Assembly (NCBI GenBank): GCA_963845695.1
Contig: CAWJTQ010000010.1
Coordinates: 62,001-126,000 of the forward strand
DNA: 64,000 bases
DNA from: CAWJTV01 sp963845695
Lineage (GTDB): Bacteria; Planctomycetota; Planctomycetia; Isosphaerales; Isosphaeraceae
Direction: 5' to 3'
Shown: one piece after another, positions 19,390 through 27,621 of the stretch
How positions within the stretch are numbered: position 1 is the first letter of the stretch
Layout: every line of letters begins with the position of its first letter
Position numbers and translations under genes: made by a program
Notes under the pieces: model-generated
The model's input: only the letters and a program-made list of their open reading frames with translations
The model's database searches: none
What the model was told of the DNA's origin: nothing

Positions 19390-20838
19390 CTAGGGGGTCG
19401 GCCTCCTGGTGACTGTAACAAGGGCCGTTTTCAAATCCATGGTGACATCAACGGTCTTGCCGATGATTCCAAGAGAGCCATCCGGGAAGATCACCAATCC
19501 ATGGACACCAAAGGAGCCGCCGGAGAAGACAAATTCTCCGTTTACCCCCTTCATCGGTACGGAGACCCAGGCAGGAGAATGAACGGTCTCGATCTGCCTG
19601 GCCAGCGCTTCCCAAAAGGCCGCCTTATCAGCGGCAGACCAACCCTGCGTTGTCTTGGCAAAAACCTGCCCTGCCTCCCTCGCCATGGCGGCTGCGTCCT
19701 TGGAGACAGTCAGTGTCGGAACCTGCACACCGTTGATCATTGCTCCTGCCTTTGGAGCAGCAGAAACCGCCTCCGACGCCGCGACCTCTTCGGCCGCCTT
19801 CGCCCCCGCGGCAGCGGCCTGCTCCGGGTGCTCGGCGGCGGCTTCACCGACCCCCTTGGCAACCTCCGCCGCGGCTTTGCCCGCCGCGGCCTCGGCGCTG
19901 AACAAATAAACGGACCCACGTCCTGTGACTGCCTTGAGGCTCCCTCGCACGCCTCCTATGATAAGATCCGGCACGGTCGAGCCGATGTCAACAGCTGTCA
20001 ACCAACCTTCCGACAGGCCCACTGCGCGAGCTGTCCCGTAGACGACCGTACCTCCGCCCAGTACACCCGCCTGGATCTCATCGGCTCCTTTGACGACAAA
20101 CCATGCCCCCATGGCAAGACCGACGTAAGGAGCCGTCATGACCATCATGCTGCCGCCGATGACCTGAAGTCCGCGCACATTCTCCTCGGCAGTCAGTGGC
20201 TCCGTCTTGGCTTGCTTCGCCACGACGGAGCCTTGGCCCATGGTTTGTATCGGCTCGGCGCCGAGAGCTTCGGTTTTCTTCTGAACCTGCGCCTGGGCTG
20301 TCTGGTTCGAACGCGGTGCCCGACCGCGCCCATGCTCATCGCACGCTCGTGGCTGCCAGGGGGGTGGGTCAACGGCCTCGCTGCCGACGGTGGGCAAGGT
20401 GAGGTCGGTGGGGTTTCGTCCGGCGGCGGCCAGGGCCGTCAGCGTCACCGTCGGCGACGGCGGGGCGCTGCGGGCGACGCCGTCCGTGATTCCGTCAGGC
20501 GCAGATGAATCGAAGTAGTACATCCGGAGTGATAACTGGTCTGGCAAGCCATCGGCGGTCGCGGCCGCCGTAAAAATGCCATCTCCCGGTGTCCACTCAG
20601 CGAGCACGTCGGCGAAATTCAAACTAGAATGTTCAAGGATCTTGTTTGCGATATAATACGAGATGAATCCGGTCTGGAGCTGGGACCCCTCGATGGCATA
20701 GAGCAGACTCTCTGCCCAGGGATCGCCGCTCAGGCTCCCGTCCTCGGGAATCCCCGCGGGAGGAAAATTCTCGGAGTACGACTCGCTGACCGAGGAAAGA
20801 GAGACGGTCGTACCATTGGCGATTGTCCGCGTTTCAGA
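19390..20838 (-). CDS. Polymorphic-toxin-like protein, N-terminus lost
   Basis: The frame is open from about 20838, where it abuts the GGTCAGACC repeat, through LLYAIEGSQLQTGFISYYIA to the stop at 19390 (~480 residues). Before the repeat there is no start, so the 5' part, likely an Rhs-type carrier, is missing. Segments in order: a linker with LTALAAAGRNPTDLTLPTVG, shared with the gene at 23521; a hydrophobic stretch with VIGGSMMVMTAPYVGLAMGA and GVLGGGTVVYGTARA, which could be membrane-inserting; an Ala/Glu-rich helix (AAAEVAKGVGEAAAEHPEQA); and a tip with GWSAADKAAFWEALARQIE and GVHGLVIFPDGSLGIIG. The toxin activity is not recognised. The candidate immunity gene follows at 19343. Confidence 0.55.
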   Translation of the reverse strand, partial: SETRTIANGTTVSLSSVSESYSENFPPAGIPEDGSLSGDPWAESLLYAIEGSQLQTGFISYYIANKILEHSSLNFADVLAEWTPGDGIFTAAATADGLPDQLSLRMYYFDSSAPDGITDGVARSAPPSPTVTLTALAAAGRNPTDLTLPTVGSEAVDPPPWQPRACDEHGRGRAPRSNQTAQAQVQKKTEALGAEPIQTMGQGSVVAKQAKTEPLTAEENVRGLQVIGGSMMVMTAPYVGLAMGAWFVVKGADEIQAGVLGGGTVVYGTARAVGLSEGWLTAVDIGSTVPDLIIGGVRGSLKAVTGRGSVYLFSAEAAAGKAAAEVAKGVGEAAAEHPEQAAAAGAKAAEEVAASEAVSAAPKAGAMINGVQVPTLTVSKDAAAMAREAGQVFAKTTQGWSAADKAAFWEALARQIETVHSPAWVSVPMKGVNGEFVFSGGSFGVHGLVIFPDGSLGIIGKTVDVTMDLKTALVTVTRRPTP

Positions 20839-20839
20839 G

Positions 20840-22056
20840 ACGCTGCGAAGACGACGGGGTCAGACCAGAAGACGACGGACCAGAAGACGACGGGGTCAGA
20901 CCAGGTTTCGGGTTTTTTTCGGAGCGGGCGTCGTCGCGAGAAAAAACCCGAGCCGAGTAGGGAAGGGGCGCCCGGCGGGCTCGATCGAGCTTCGGGTTTC
21001 CCCTTCCCCCTCTAAAATTCCGTACGGCGGGTTTTCCCCAGTACGGCTTCAAATGGACCGTCAATGGCGACCTTCGACGACAGCCTGAGGCTTAAGTGCC
21101 GTCCACATCCGCCCCATGATCGCGTCTGATACGCCACCGCAGTTCTCGCCACTAGGAATACATGATCCCCGAAGGGATGACCCGTTCTAGAGCCTTTCGG
21201 TTCCATGTGGCACGACTCCCAGCAACTCCCACACGTCCATCCAGAGGCCCTTGGCTCGCCGTCGGGTTATGTTGTCCCGACAGGTCATCGCTGACTACGG
21301 CCTCATCCGAGCCTCTGAATCCCTCCCCGCCACTTATGAATTCGCGACGGAGGCTGCTGCACCCAAGGATATCGGCTTCGGGTGGGAATCCAGAAGTTCC
21401 CCAATTTACTCCGCTGGACTGTGCTGCGCGTGCCGCCTCCCATACCCCGGTGGCCCCGAAGAGTGCAAATGACTGTTGCTTCCTCTTCGGTATTGGCCTT
21501 CGCCTTGGTGTCACAGTCTCGGCGACCACATTGGAAATTTCGAGGCTGCAGAGTTCACTCATACCATTTAATCCACAGGAATTGTTACGGCCCGCGAGCT
21601 GGCTAGCCCTCCTTTCGAGGACGTTTACATTCGAGCTTTCGCCGACGAGGTCACCCTCAATCGGCGTCGAATATGACTACGTGGGTAAACAGTCAATTCC
21701 CACGACCGGACTTTCACCGGCGAGTCCAACGGCATTATGGGCTGCAGGACACCATTTTCTTCCCATGGGGTCGCTCCTGGCTCTCTGCCAGTTGTACGAT
21801 CCCCATTAAGACTGGACCAGGTTTTGGGGGGCAGGCCAGTTCCCCATTGAGTTTGACCCCGGTTCCCCCTGACCCCGGTTCCCCCAAAAACAAAGTTTGA
21901 CCCCGGTTCCCCCCCTGACCCCGGTTCCCCCCTGAAGACCAACACCTTGTCACGGCGCACAACCTGGTCTGACCCCGACCTCTCCGCTCAACACCTTTGC
22001 ACGGCGCACAACTCGTTCTGACCCCGACCTCCCCCATTTCCTCTTTTCCCGTTCCC
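20840..22056. other. Gene-free repeat block
   Basis: It contains the second intron-like copy (20908-21748), GGTCAGACC elements at about 20868-20892, five GACCCCGGTTCCCCC-type units at about 21855-21935, and CCTGGTCTGACCCCGACCTC-type units at about 21960-22030. No coding sequence is supported. Confidence 0.6.
20908..21748 (-). mobile_element. ORF-less group II intron-like repeat, copy 2
   Basis: It is the same element as at 15570-16407 and in the same orientation, about 840 bp. It has the domain-V-like hairpin, the domain-VI-like stem and the preceding 40-bp imperfect palindrome. Both copies end at the same CATTATGGGCTGCAG on the right and then diverge, which marks one true boundary. Its left edge lies about 70 bp from where the toxin-like gene at 19390-20838 loses its 5' end. 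Confidence 0.5.
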
Positions 22057-23349
22057 TCACATGATGGGAATCCGGGTGCGGATATGCTTCCCGTCCTCAT
22101 GCTTGATGATGATCATCATGTCCTGGCGACCAGCCAGGAATCTTCGGTATGCTCGGTTCGTGCCCGCGTTGGTGGTTCGCGTCTCCACCAGTTTGAGGAA
22201 CCTAAGATTGTTGAGTTTATTATCAACGGAGAGGCGATCCAATCCCGCGTCGGTCACCGCGGTATGCGAGAGGTCGAGAGCCATCAGTTCTGAGAGATTC
22301 TTGAGGTGATCCATGCCGGCATCACCGACCCGCGTCCGCGAGAGGTCGATCACATAGAGTTTCTCCATGCCTGCGAGATGAACCATACCGGCATTACCGA
22401 CCCGCGTCCCCGACAAGTCGAGGTCGACGAGGTTCGTCAACGCGGCAAGTTGCGCCAGCCCGGTATCGCCAACTCGTGTCGCCGAGAGGTCCAAGTAGCT
22501 AAGCCCAATGAGCCTCGCCAGGTGGGCCATTCCCGAGTCGCCAACCCGGGTCTGCGAGAGACTGAGACGGCCGAGGTGGGGGAGCAATGGGAACTGGGCC
22601 AAACCCATGTCGTCGATCCCGCTGCGGGTGAGATCCAGATTGATTAGCTGATGCAAGCTCTTGAGATGGGCCAATCCTTCTCCCTGGACGTTCGTTCCGG
22701 AGAGATTCAGCCTATTCAGGCGGCTCATGCCCGAGAGGTGGACCAACCCTTCATCGCCAACCCGGGTCCCGTTAAGGTCGAGTCGCGTCATCCGGGCCAT
22801 GCCCGAGAGGTGGGCCAGCCCCGCGTCGCCGATCCGTGTCCAGCTAAGATCGAGACGCGTCATCCTCGTCATCCCGGCGAGGTGAGCCAGGCCCCCATCG
22901 CCCACCGCCGTGTTCCCCAGGCAGAGTACGCTCAGCGAGTCCAGACCGGCGAGGCCACGGAGGAACTCGTCACCGACTTTCGTATGGTTCAGCTCCAGCA
23001 ATTGGAGTTTCTTCCACGCGCGCACCGCCCTATCCGCTGAGCTATCGACGCGTGTCGAATTGAGCAAAACGCCTTCCAGATCGTGGAGATGGCCGAGCTC
23101 CGCGATCCCCTTGGATGTGACCATCGTGTTCGAGAGATCAAGGCCAGTCAGCCGCTCTAGCTTCGCCAGCACCGGCATCGCACTGTCAGTGATCAGGTTT
23201 CCGGATAAGTCGAGTGAACGGAGCTCAGGGAACTCGGTCAGGGGCGACAGATCCGCGTCATGGACATTGCAATCCCTCTCCGCGCCGAGATTGATCCAGG
23301 TGCCCAGGCCGCCCGCGTTCTGAACCACTCTCCCGCCGAGCTGCCTCAC
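22057..23349 (-). CDS. Leucine-rich repeat protein
   Basis: The product has 430 residues, built from about 14 leucine-rich repeats of ~24 residues with the planctomycete-type consensus LxxLDLSxTxVGDAGLxHL (examples: LDLSWTRIGDAGLAHL, LDLSATRVGDTGLAQL). No transmembrane segment or signal peptide is visible, so it is probably cytoplasmic and protein-binding. The start is a GTG at 23349 (MRQLGGRVVQNAGGLGTW) without a strong ribosome site. An AT-rich patch at 23418-23452 could hold its promoter. The gene follows the toxin-like gene at 23521 by 171 bp on the same strand, so an immunity role is possible but unproven. Confidence 0.75.
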   Translation of the reverse strand: MRQLGGRVVQNAGGLGTWINLGAERDCNVHDADLSPLTEFPELRSLDLSGNLITDSAMPVLAKLERLTGLDLSNTMVTSKGIAELGHLHDLEGVLLNSTRVDSSADRAVRAWKKLQLLELNHTKVGDEFLRGLAGLDSLSVLCLGNTAVGDGGLAHLAGMTRMTRLDLSWTRIGDAGLAHLSGMARMTRLDLNGTRVGDEGLVHLSGMSRLNRLNLSGTNVQGEGLAHLKSLHQLINLDLTRSGIDDMGLAQFPLLPHLGRLSLSQTRVGDSGMAHLARLIGLSYLDLSATRVGDTGLAQLAALTNLVDLDLSGTRVGNAGMVHLAGMEKLYVIDLSRTRVGDAGMDHLKNLSELMALDLSHTAVTDAGLDRLSVDNKLNNLRFLKLVETRTTNAGTNRAYRRFLAGRQDMMIIIKHEDGKHIRTRIPIM

Positions 23350-23520
23350 GGCTGTGACGGCGCGCCCTGCGCGTCATCCTGCCCCTCGCGGGGAGTCGCT
23401 TGTAAGACTGCAAACGTCAAAAAAAATTTATATATAATCATATACAAACCAAACTCCTCTGGTATTCCAACCCAATGCTATCCGAACCCGGGATTCACCC
23501 GAAGCCGGCCACTGAAGAGT

Positions 23521-24540
23521 CTACCTGCTGTTGGGGTCGGGAGTAACGCCGCCGACGATGCCGAGAAGGTAGGCTTGGGACTTCGGGCCAATGTCGAGGA
23601 AGAACGCATCGTAGATCTTAGCAGCCCGGTGATTCAACAGGTTCCCGAAAGCCATGATCCCCGCTGGGATCGGATATCGCGCATTCATCCACCAACTCAT
23701 ACCCCCGTAGCCGTTGTTCGTTGAGTTATCTGGGGACGGATTGTGATCCAGGCCCAGCTTGTTATCTCTATCTCGATTGCGGTCGAGGTAAGAGTGAATC
23801 ATCTCATGCGTGATCACCTCCTTCAAAAGTTGTTTGTACAGAACGGGGTCGAGTTTCTTCCATTCCTGGAATTCGGTATTGTTTAAGAAAATCGTGATGG
23901 TCTTGCCATCTGCACTAGTAAGGCCGAGTAGATCCGGGTCCCGAGTAGTCGTATCGACGACGATTTCCACAGGGCCAGTGCTGAGGTCCCCCGCAAGAAG
24001 AGCGGTAAACTTCTTGTTTTGCAAGAGCTCGTTGAAAGCGTCTTCGACATCCTGGGGCGTCGGAGCGGCCAGAACCGCATTCGAATTAATAAGCGTGTAG
24101 AATGACCGGTTCGCGGCATAGTTTGACAACGGAGTGAGGAAATCTAGAACATCATCAGCGGTAAGCTCCTGCTGAGCAGGAGGTGGCTCCATGAAACCAC
24201 CGATGACAGACCCGAGCGCCTGTCCAGCAAATCCTGCTCCGATCAACAACATCTGCACTCCTGGCGTCATGGTTACGGGGGTTTCCGACTCAGGAGCCTG
24301 AGCGTTCTCGTGGCTGCCACCAGGCGGGTTGACGGCTTGGCTGCCGACGGTGGGCAAGGTGATGTCGGTGGGGTTTCGTCCGGCGGCGCCCAGGGCCGTC
24401 AGCGTCGCCGTCGGCGACGGCGGGGCGGAACGGGAGACGCCGTCGGGCGGGTCGGAGTTCGCTGGCAGCGATTCGAGATTGGGCCCCACCTGGTCCGGCA
24501 ACCCGTTGGGGGCCATGGCATTCGTCGAAATCCCACAGGA
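23521..24540 (-). CDS. Polymorphic-toxin-like protein with HExxH metallopeptidase tip, N-terminus lost
   Basis: The coding sense begins at about 24540 (NGLPDQVGPNLESLPANSD). Upstream the frame enters low-complexity repeats, so the original N-terminus is gone. A linker with LTALGAAGRNPTDITLPTVG is almost identical at DNA level to the one in the gene at 19390. A hydrophobic segment follows (MLLIGAGFAGQALGSVIGGF). The C-terminal domain carries KEVITHEMIHSYLDRNRD, which contains the zinc-protease HExxH motif (HEMIH), then the segments WWMNARYPIPAGIMAFGN and NHRAAKIYDAFFLDIG. It is therefore probably a secreted metallopeptidase-type toxin tip. The LRR gene lies 171 bp downstream. Confidence 0.6.
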   Translation of the reverse strand, partial: SCGISTNAMAPNGLPDQVGPNLESLPANSDPPDGVSRSAPPSPTATLTALGAAGRNPTDITLPTVGSQAVNPPGGSHENAQAPESETPVTMTPGVQMLLIGAGFAGQALGSVIGGFMEPPPAQQELTADDVLDFLTPLSNYAANRSFYTLINSNAVLAAPTPQDVEDAFNELLQNKKFTALLAGDLSTGPVEIVVDTTTRDPDLLGLTSADGKTITIFLNNTEFQEWKKLDPVLYKQLLKEVITHEMIHSYLDRNRDRDNKLGLDHNPSPDNSTNNGYGGMSWWMNARYPIPAGIMAFGNLLNHRAAKIYDAFFLDIGPKSQAYLLGIVGGVTPDPNSR

Positions 24541-24895
24541 AGAAAAGGGGTCAGGAACCAAAAAGTGCAATCGGTTCCTGACCCCCTTTTTCTGCCTGAC
24601 CCCCTTTTTCTGCCAATCGGTTCCTGACCCCCTTTTTCTGCCTGACCCCCTTTTTCTGAAAAAAGTGCAATCGGTTCCTGACCCCCTTTTTCCGCTGTAA
24701 AACTGACACCATTTATTTTCCATTTATTTTCCAAGAGCAAGGCTGGACTACATTATTTTCGGAAAATAAAACTGACACCATTTATTTTCTGTTATTTTCG
24801 GAAAATAAAACTGACACCATTTATTTTCTGTTATTTTCGGAAAATAAAACTGACACCATTTATTTTCGACACCATTTATTTTCCCATTTATTTTC
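24541..24895. repeat. Two adjoining short-repeat blocks
   Basis: At 24541-24710 GGTTCCTGACCCCCTTTTTC occurs repeatedly, alternating with CTGCCTGACCCCCTTTTTCT and AAAAAGTGCAATC, and starting with one inverted copy. At about 24752-24870 a ~40-bp unit repeats three times. It contains the palindrome TTATTTTCGGAAAATAA followed by AACTGACACCATTTATTTTC. Both blocks are non-coding and separate the truncated toxin gene from a truncated glycosyltransferase. Confidence 0.75.
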
Positions 24896-25826
24896 TGGAT
24901 CGATGACTTCGCCGCGGCGCGAAATGAATCGCTGGCGCACGCCACCGGCGATTACGCGTTCTGACTCGATGCCGACGACGAGGTCGATCCGCCGCAGCGG
25001 GAGAAGCTCCTCGCGCTTCTCGACGGGTTGCGACCCGAGGAGCCGGCCGGATACGTCGTGCGTTGCGCCTGCGATCCGGGTGCCGACGGCAGCGGCGGCG
25101 ATACCGTGGTCGATCACGTCCGGCTCTTTCCGATCCGCGAAGGCGTCCGCTGGAGCTATCGGGTCCACGAGCAGATCATGCCGGGATTGCGCCGGGCCGG
25201 CATTCCCGTGCGATGGACCGACCTGGTCGTGCGGCATACCGGTTATACCGATCTCGCCTTGCGGGCGAAGAAGCTCGATCGCGACATGCGGATCCTGTCG
25301 GAGGAACTGAAGGACCGGCCGGACGAGCCGTTCATCCTGTTCAACCTCGGCGCCATCGCCGTCGAACGGCGCGACTGGCGCGGGTCGCTGGACTACCTGG
25401 GCCGGAGCCTGGCGCGGTCGGCGCCGAGCGACTCGATCACGCGGAAGCTGTACGCGCTGATCGCGCGGGCGCATCAGATGCTCGGGGATACCGCGGCGTC
25501 GTTGCGCACCTGCGCCGAGGGTTTATCAGTTGACGACCAGGACGCCGAGCTCCTGTTTCGCAAGGCGGTGGTGCATCGCCAGCGGGGTGAATCGTCCGAA
25601 GCGGAGCAATGCTGGCGGCGGATCCTAATCGCTCCGGCGCCCCGATCAGTTTTGCAGCCTCGACCAGGGGATCTACGGCCACCTCACCCAGCGCAACCTG
25701 GCCGTGCTGGCAGCGGAGCGCGGGGATCACGCGGAAGCCGTCCGCCTCTGGCAGGCGGTGCTCGCCCAATGCCCCGGCGACCGCGAGGCGAAAGTCAAGC
25801 TGGAGCAACTCGCAGCGCACCCGTGA
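24896..25826 (+). pseudogene. Family 2 glycosyltransferase with TPR tail, broken
   Basis: The frame starts abruptly after the AT-rich repeats with WIDDFAAARNESLAHATGDY, the middle of a GT2 catalytic domain. The next motif should read FWLDADDEVDP, but the Trp codon is TGA at about 24962, giving an in-frame stop. The tail has ILFNLGAIAVERRDWRGSL and later TPR units. A frameshift near 25630 moves to DQFCSLDQGIYGHLTQRN and VRLWQAVLAQCPGDREAKV, ending at TGA 25824-25826. Missing 5' end, nonsense codon and frameshift together indicate a dead gene. Confidence 0.75.
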
Positions 25827-25931
25827 TCCCGGCTCAAGAGTTCGTTCCGAAAGCCCGCGACCGGGGGCTGAAATCACCTCTCGGAACAGACTCTGACTCC
25901 GCCTCGTGTCAAAAAACTTCTGCGGACCTGC

Positions 25932-26819
25932 TTAGACTTCCCTCAGTTCGATATACACCGGCAGATGGTCCGACACCTCCATCGCGGTCACTAAGTTATC
26001 CCCGGGGGGGATGACCTGCACGGTCGTCCGAGCGACGAACTTGTCATCTGCCTGCACGGGCATGGCACGATTTCCAATTCGCAAATAATTTCGAAATACC
26101 AGATCCAGACCTTCCTGGTGAGACACAGGTCCTCTTTCCGTAATCGTTGTGGATTGAAAGGTTCGATGGATGCAAATCGGTGATATTGGGGCTTGCTCCT
26201 TGAGTCCTGTCATGTTGAAGTCCCCCACATAGAGGTTGACATAATTGTAGAGGATTTTCTGAAAGACATCCCACATTAATGGCGGCAATCCTGTAGCCGG
26301 TCCGGGCGCGTGCCATGCCATGATCTTGATCACTTTCGGGTCTTCGCCCGCTTTCGTGACGGTGACCTCCAAGATCGCCGGTATCCGAAAATCGTCACGG
26401 AGCGCCGCGAGGTTCCCCATCACCGTTTCATTTCGGCATTCTTTCATGGCCTTCACGCCTTTCGCCCACATCGCGTCGTTGTAATCGGTGACGTGCCGGA
26501 TCGCTATGGAGATGTCCGTATTCGGCGTCTTGGACTTCGGCCCCGTCTTGTATCGGCTGACCCAAACCACGATCACGTTCTCATTCGTACCCACATTCAC
26601 GTACATGGACTTACATTCGAGGGCTGCAGCCCCCAATTTATTGGACAAGCGATCTCTCAAAAGTATGCACAATTCACCATTTTTATTATTGTCGATCTTG
26701 TTCTCGTAAAGGATCGCGATCCTCCCCTGGACCAGCCTGGACATGATGTACTCGAGGTAATCGGTGACTTTGTCCGGCCGTAAATGACGGATATTCCACG
26801 AGATGATACCGATTTTCAT
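25932..26819 (-). CDS. Endonuclease/exonuclease/phosphatase family protein
   Basis: The product has about 295 residues. ATG 26819 (MKIGIISWNIRHLRPDKV) is chosen for the GAGGGAG ribosome site and the family start. Signature motifs of the EEP fold appear in order: SWNIRHL with the metal-binding Asn, a Glu region (AILYENKID), IMAWHAPGP with the catalytic His, LYVGDFNMTG with Asp/Asn, and VSDHLPVYIEL with the terminal Asp-His. Substrate (DNA, RNA, lipid or nucleotide) cannot be told. The gene is visibly less GC-rich than its surroundings and has no frameshift, which suggests recent acquisition. It is flanked by fragments and repeats, with no operon partner. Confidence 0.75.
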   Translation of the reverse strand: MKIGIISWNIRHLRPDKVTDYLEYIMSRLVQGRIAILYENKIDNNKNGELCILLRDRLSNKLGAAALECKSMYVNVGTNENVIVVWVSRYKTGPKSKTPNTDISIAIRHVTDYNDAMWAKGVKAMKECRNETVMGNLAALRDDFRIPAILEVTVTKAGEDPKVIKIMAWHAPGPATGLPPLMWDVFQKILYNYVNLYVGDFNMTGLKEQAPISPICIHRTFQSTTITERGPVSHQEGLDLVFRNYLRIGNRAMPVQADDKFVARTTVQVIPPGDNLVTAMEVSDHLPVYIELREV

Positions 26820-27265
26820 GGCTGTACTCCCTCGGTCGGGTGCTTCGTTCGCCCTCTGGTGTGCTTTCGTAGGGCCGTTCTGCAATACGCCTGAATCATT
26901 GACAGATAATGAATTGCGGATGACTTCAGAGCAAGCCGCAGGTTCTTTGCTGTCAATCGCGTGCTTCGATTCAGGCCCTTATTCCGGAGCAACCCTATGA
27001 ATTAGACAAGGTATTGGACGCCGTCGCAAAGAAAAAACCTAAAGCCGGGGAAGATTCAAATGGGACATCCCTGCACGGTATTAAGATGGCGCGCAAATCC
27101 TGAGGGTCGGGCGGATTGTGGGACTCCCATGGCACGCCAGGGTTAGACCGTCGGGACGCCAGGGTCAGATCGACTTGCCGGGACGCCAGGGGGCATGAAA
27201 CGGGGACGGGCATGAAACGGGGACGCAGCTAGGGGCATGAAACGGGGCATGAAACGGGGACGCAG
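26820..27265. other. Gene-free stretch with short tandem repeats
   Basis: From about 27130, units of GGGACGCCAGGG occur three times. They are followed by GGCATGAAACGGGGACG units at about 27192, 27208, 27233 and 27246, two of them with CAGCTAG. No gene is supported in this interval. Confidence 0.5.
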
Positions 27266-27512
27266 CTAGATTTCACGGACCGGCCCCTTCCGTTGGCGTC
27301 GGTCGCCCGGTCGATTCGGTCCGCCAGCCGGCTTCGCCGCGGGGGCGGCCCCGGGAAAAAAAGCCGCAGAGGGCAGCAGGACGCCGCGGGTTAACCTCGC
27401 CGGCCGTGAGCGCCCGATCGACCGCAGCCGGGAAGCCGCCTGAGGAGGCGCGACGATTCCCGCGCCGGGCCTCGCTCCCGCCCGGGAGCCCACCCATGCC
27501 GCGCCTGCCTCC

Positions 27513-27620
27513 GACGACACCCTCCGGGTGGCGGCCATCGCGGACCTCCGCCACGGCGGGCTGACGCAGCCCGAGTTCTGCTGCCGCCGCGGGATGCCCC
27601 TGCCCACCGTTCGCCGGCGC
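27513..27620 (+). pseudogene. HTH fragment resembling IS66-type accessory ORF
   Basis: The frame DTLRVAAIADLRHGGLTQPE followed by FCCRRGMPLPTVRRR looks like the N-terminal helix-turn-helix of the small IS66-family accessory proteins (pattern GLTQxxFCxxxGxxxxTxxxW). The rest of the protein and any transposase are absent. Low confidence because of its length. Confidence 0.3.
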
Positions 27621-27621
27621 C

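Noticed and set aside
19342..20508. 388-residue plus-strand ORF
   Set aside because: Antisense to the toxin-like gene, which has the shared linker and continues beyond this ORF.
21152..21562. Protein-coding gene in the intron-like repeats (also 15753-16130)
   Set aside because: The frames are similar in both copies only because the DNA is; no start context or family. The sequence has intron-like 3' structure.
24748..24945. Repetitive protein with ENKWCQFYF motif
   Set aside because: It is the translation of the AT-rich tandem repeat, not a gene.
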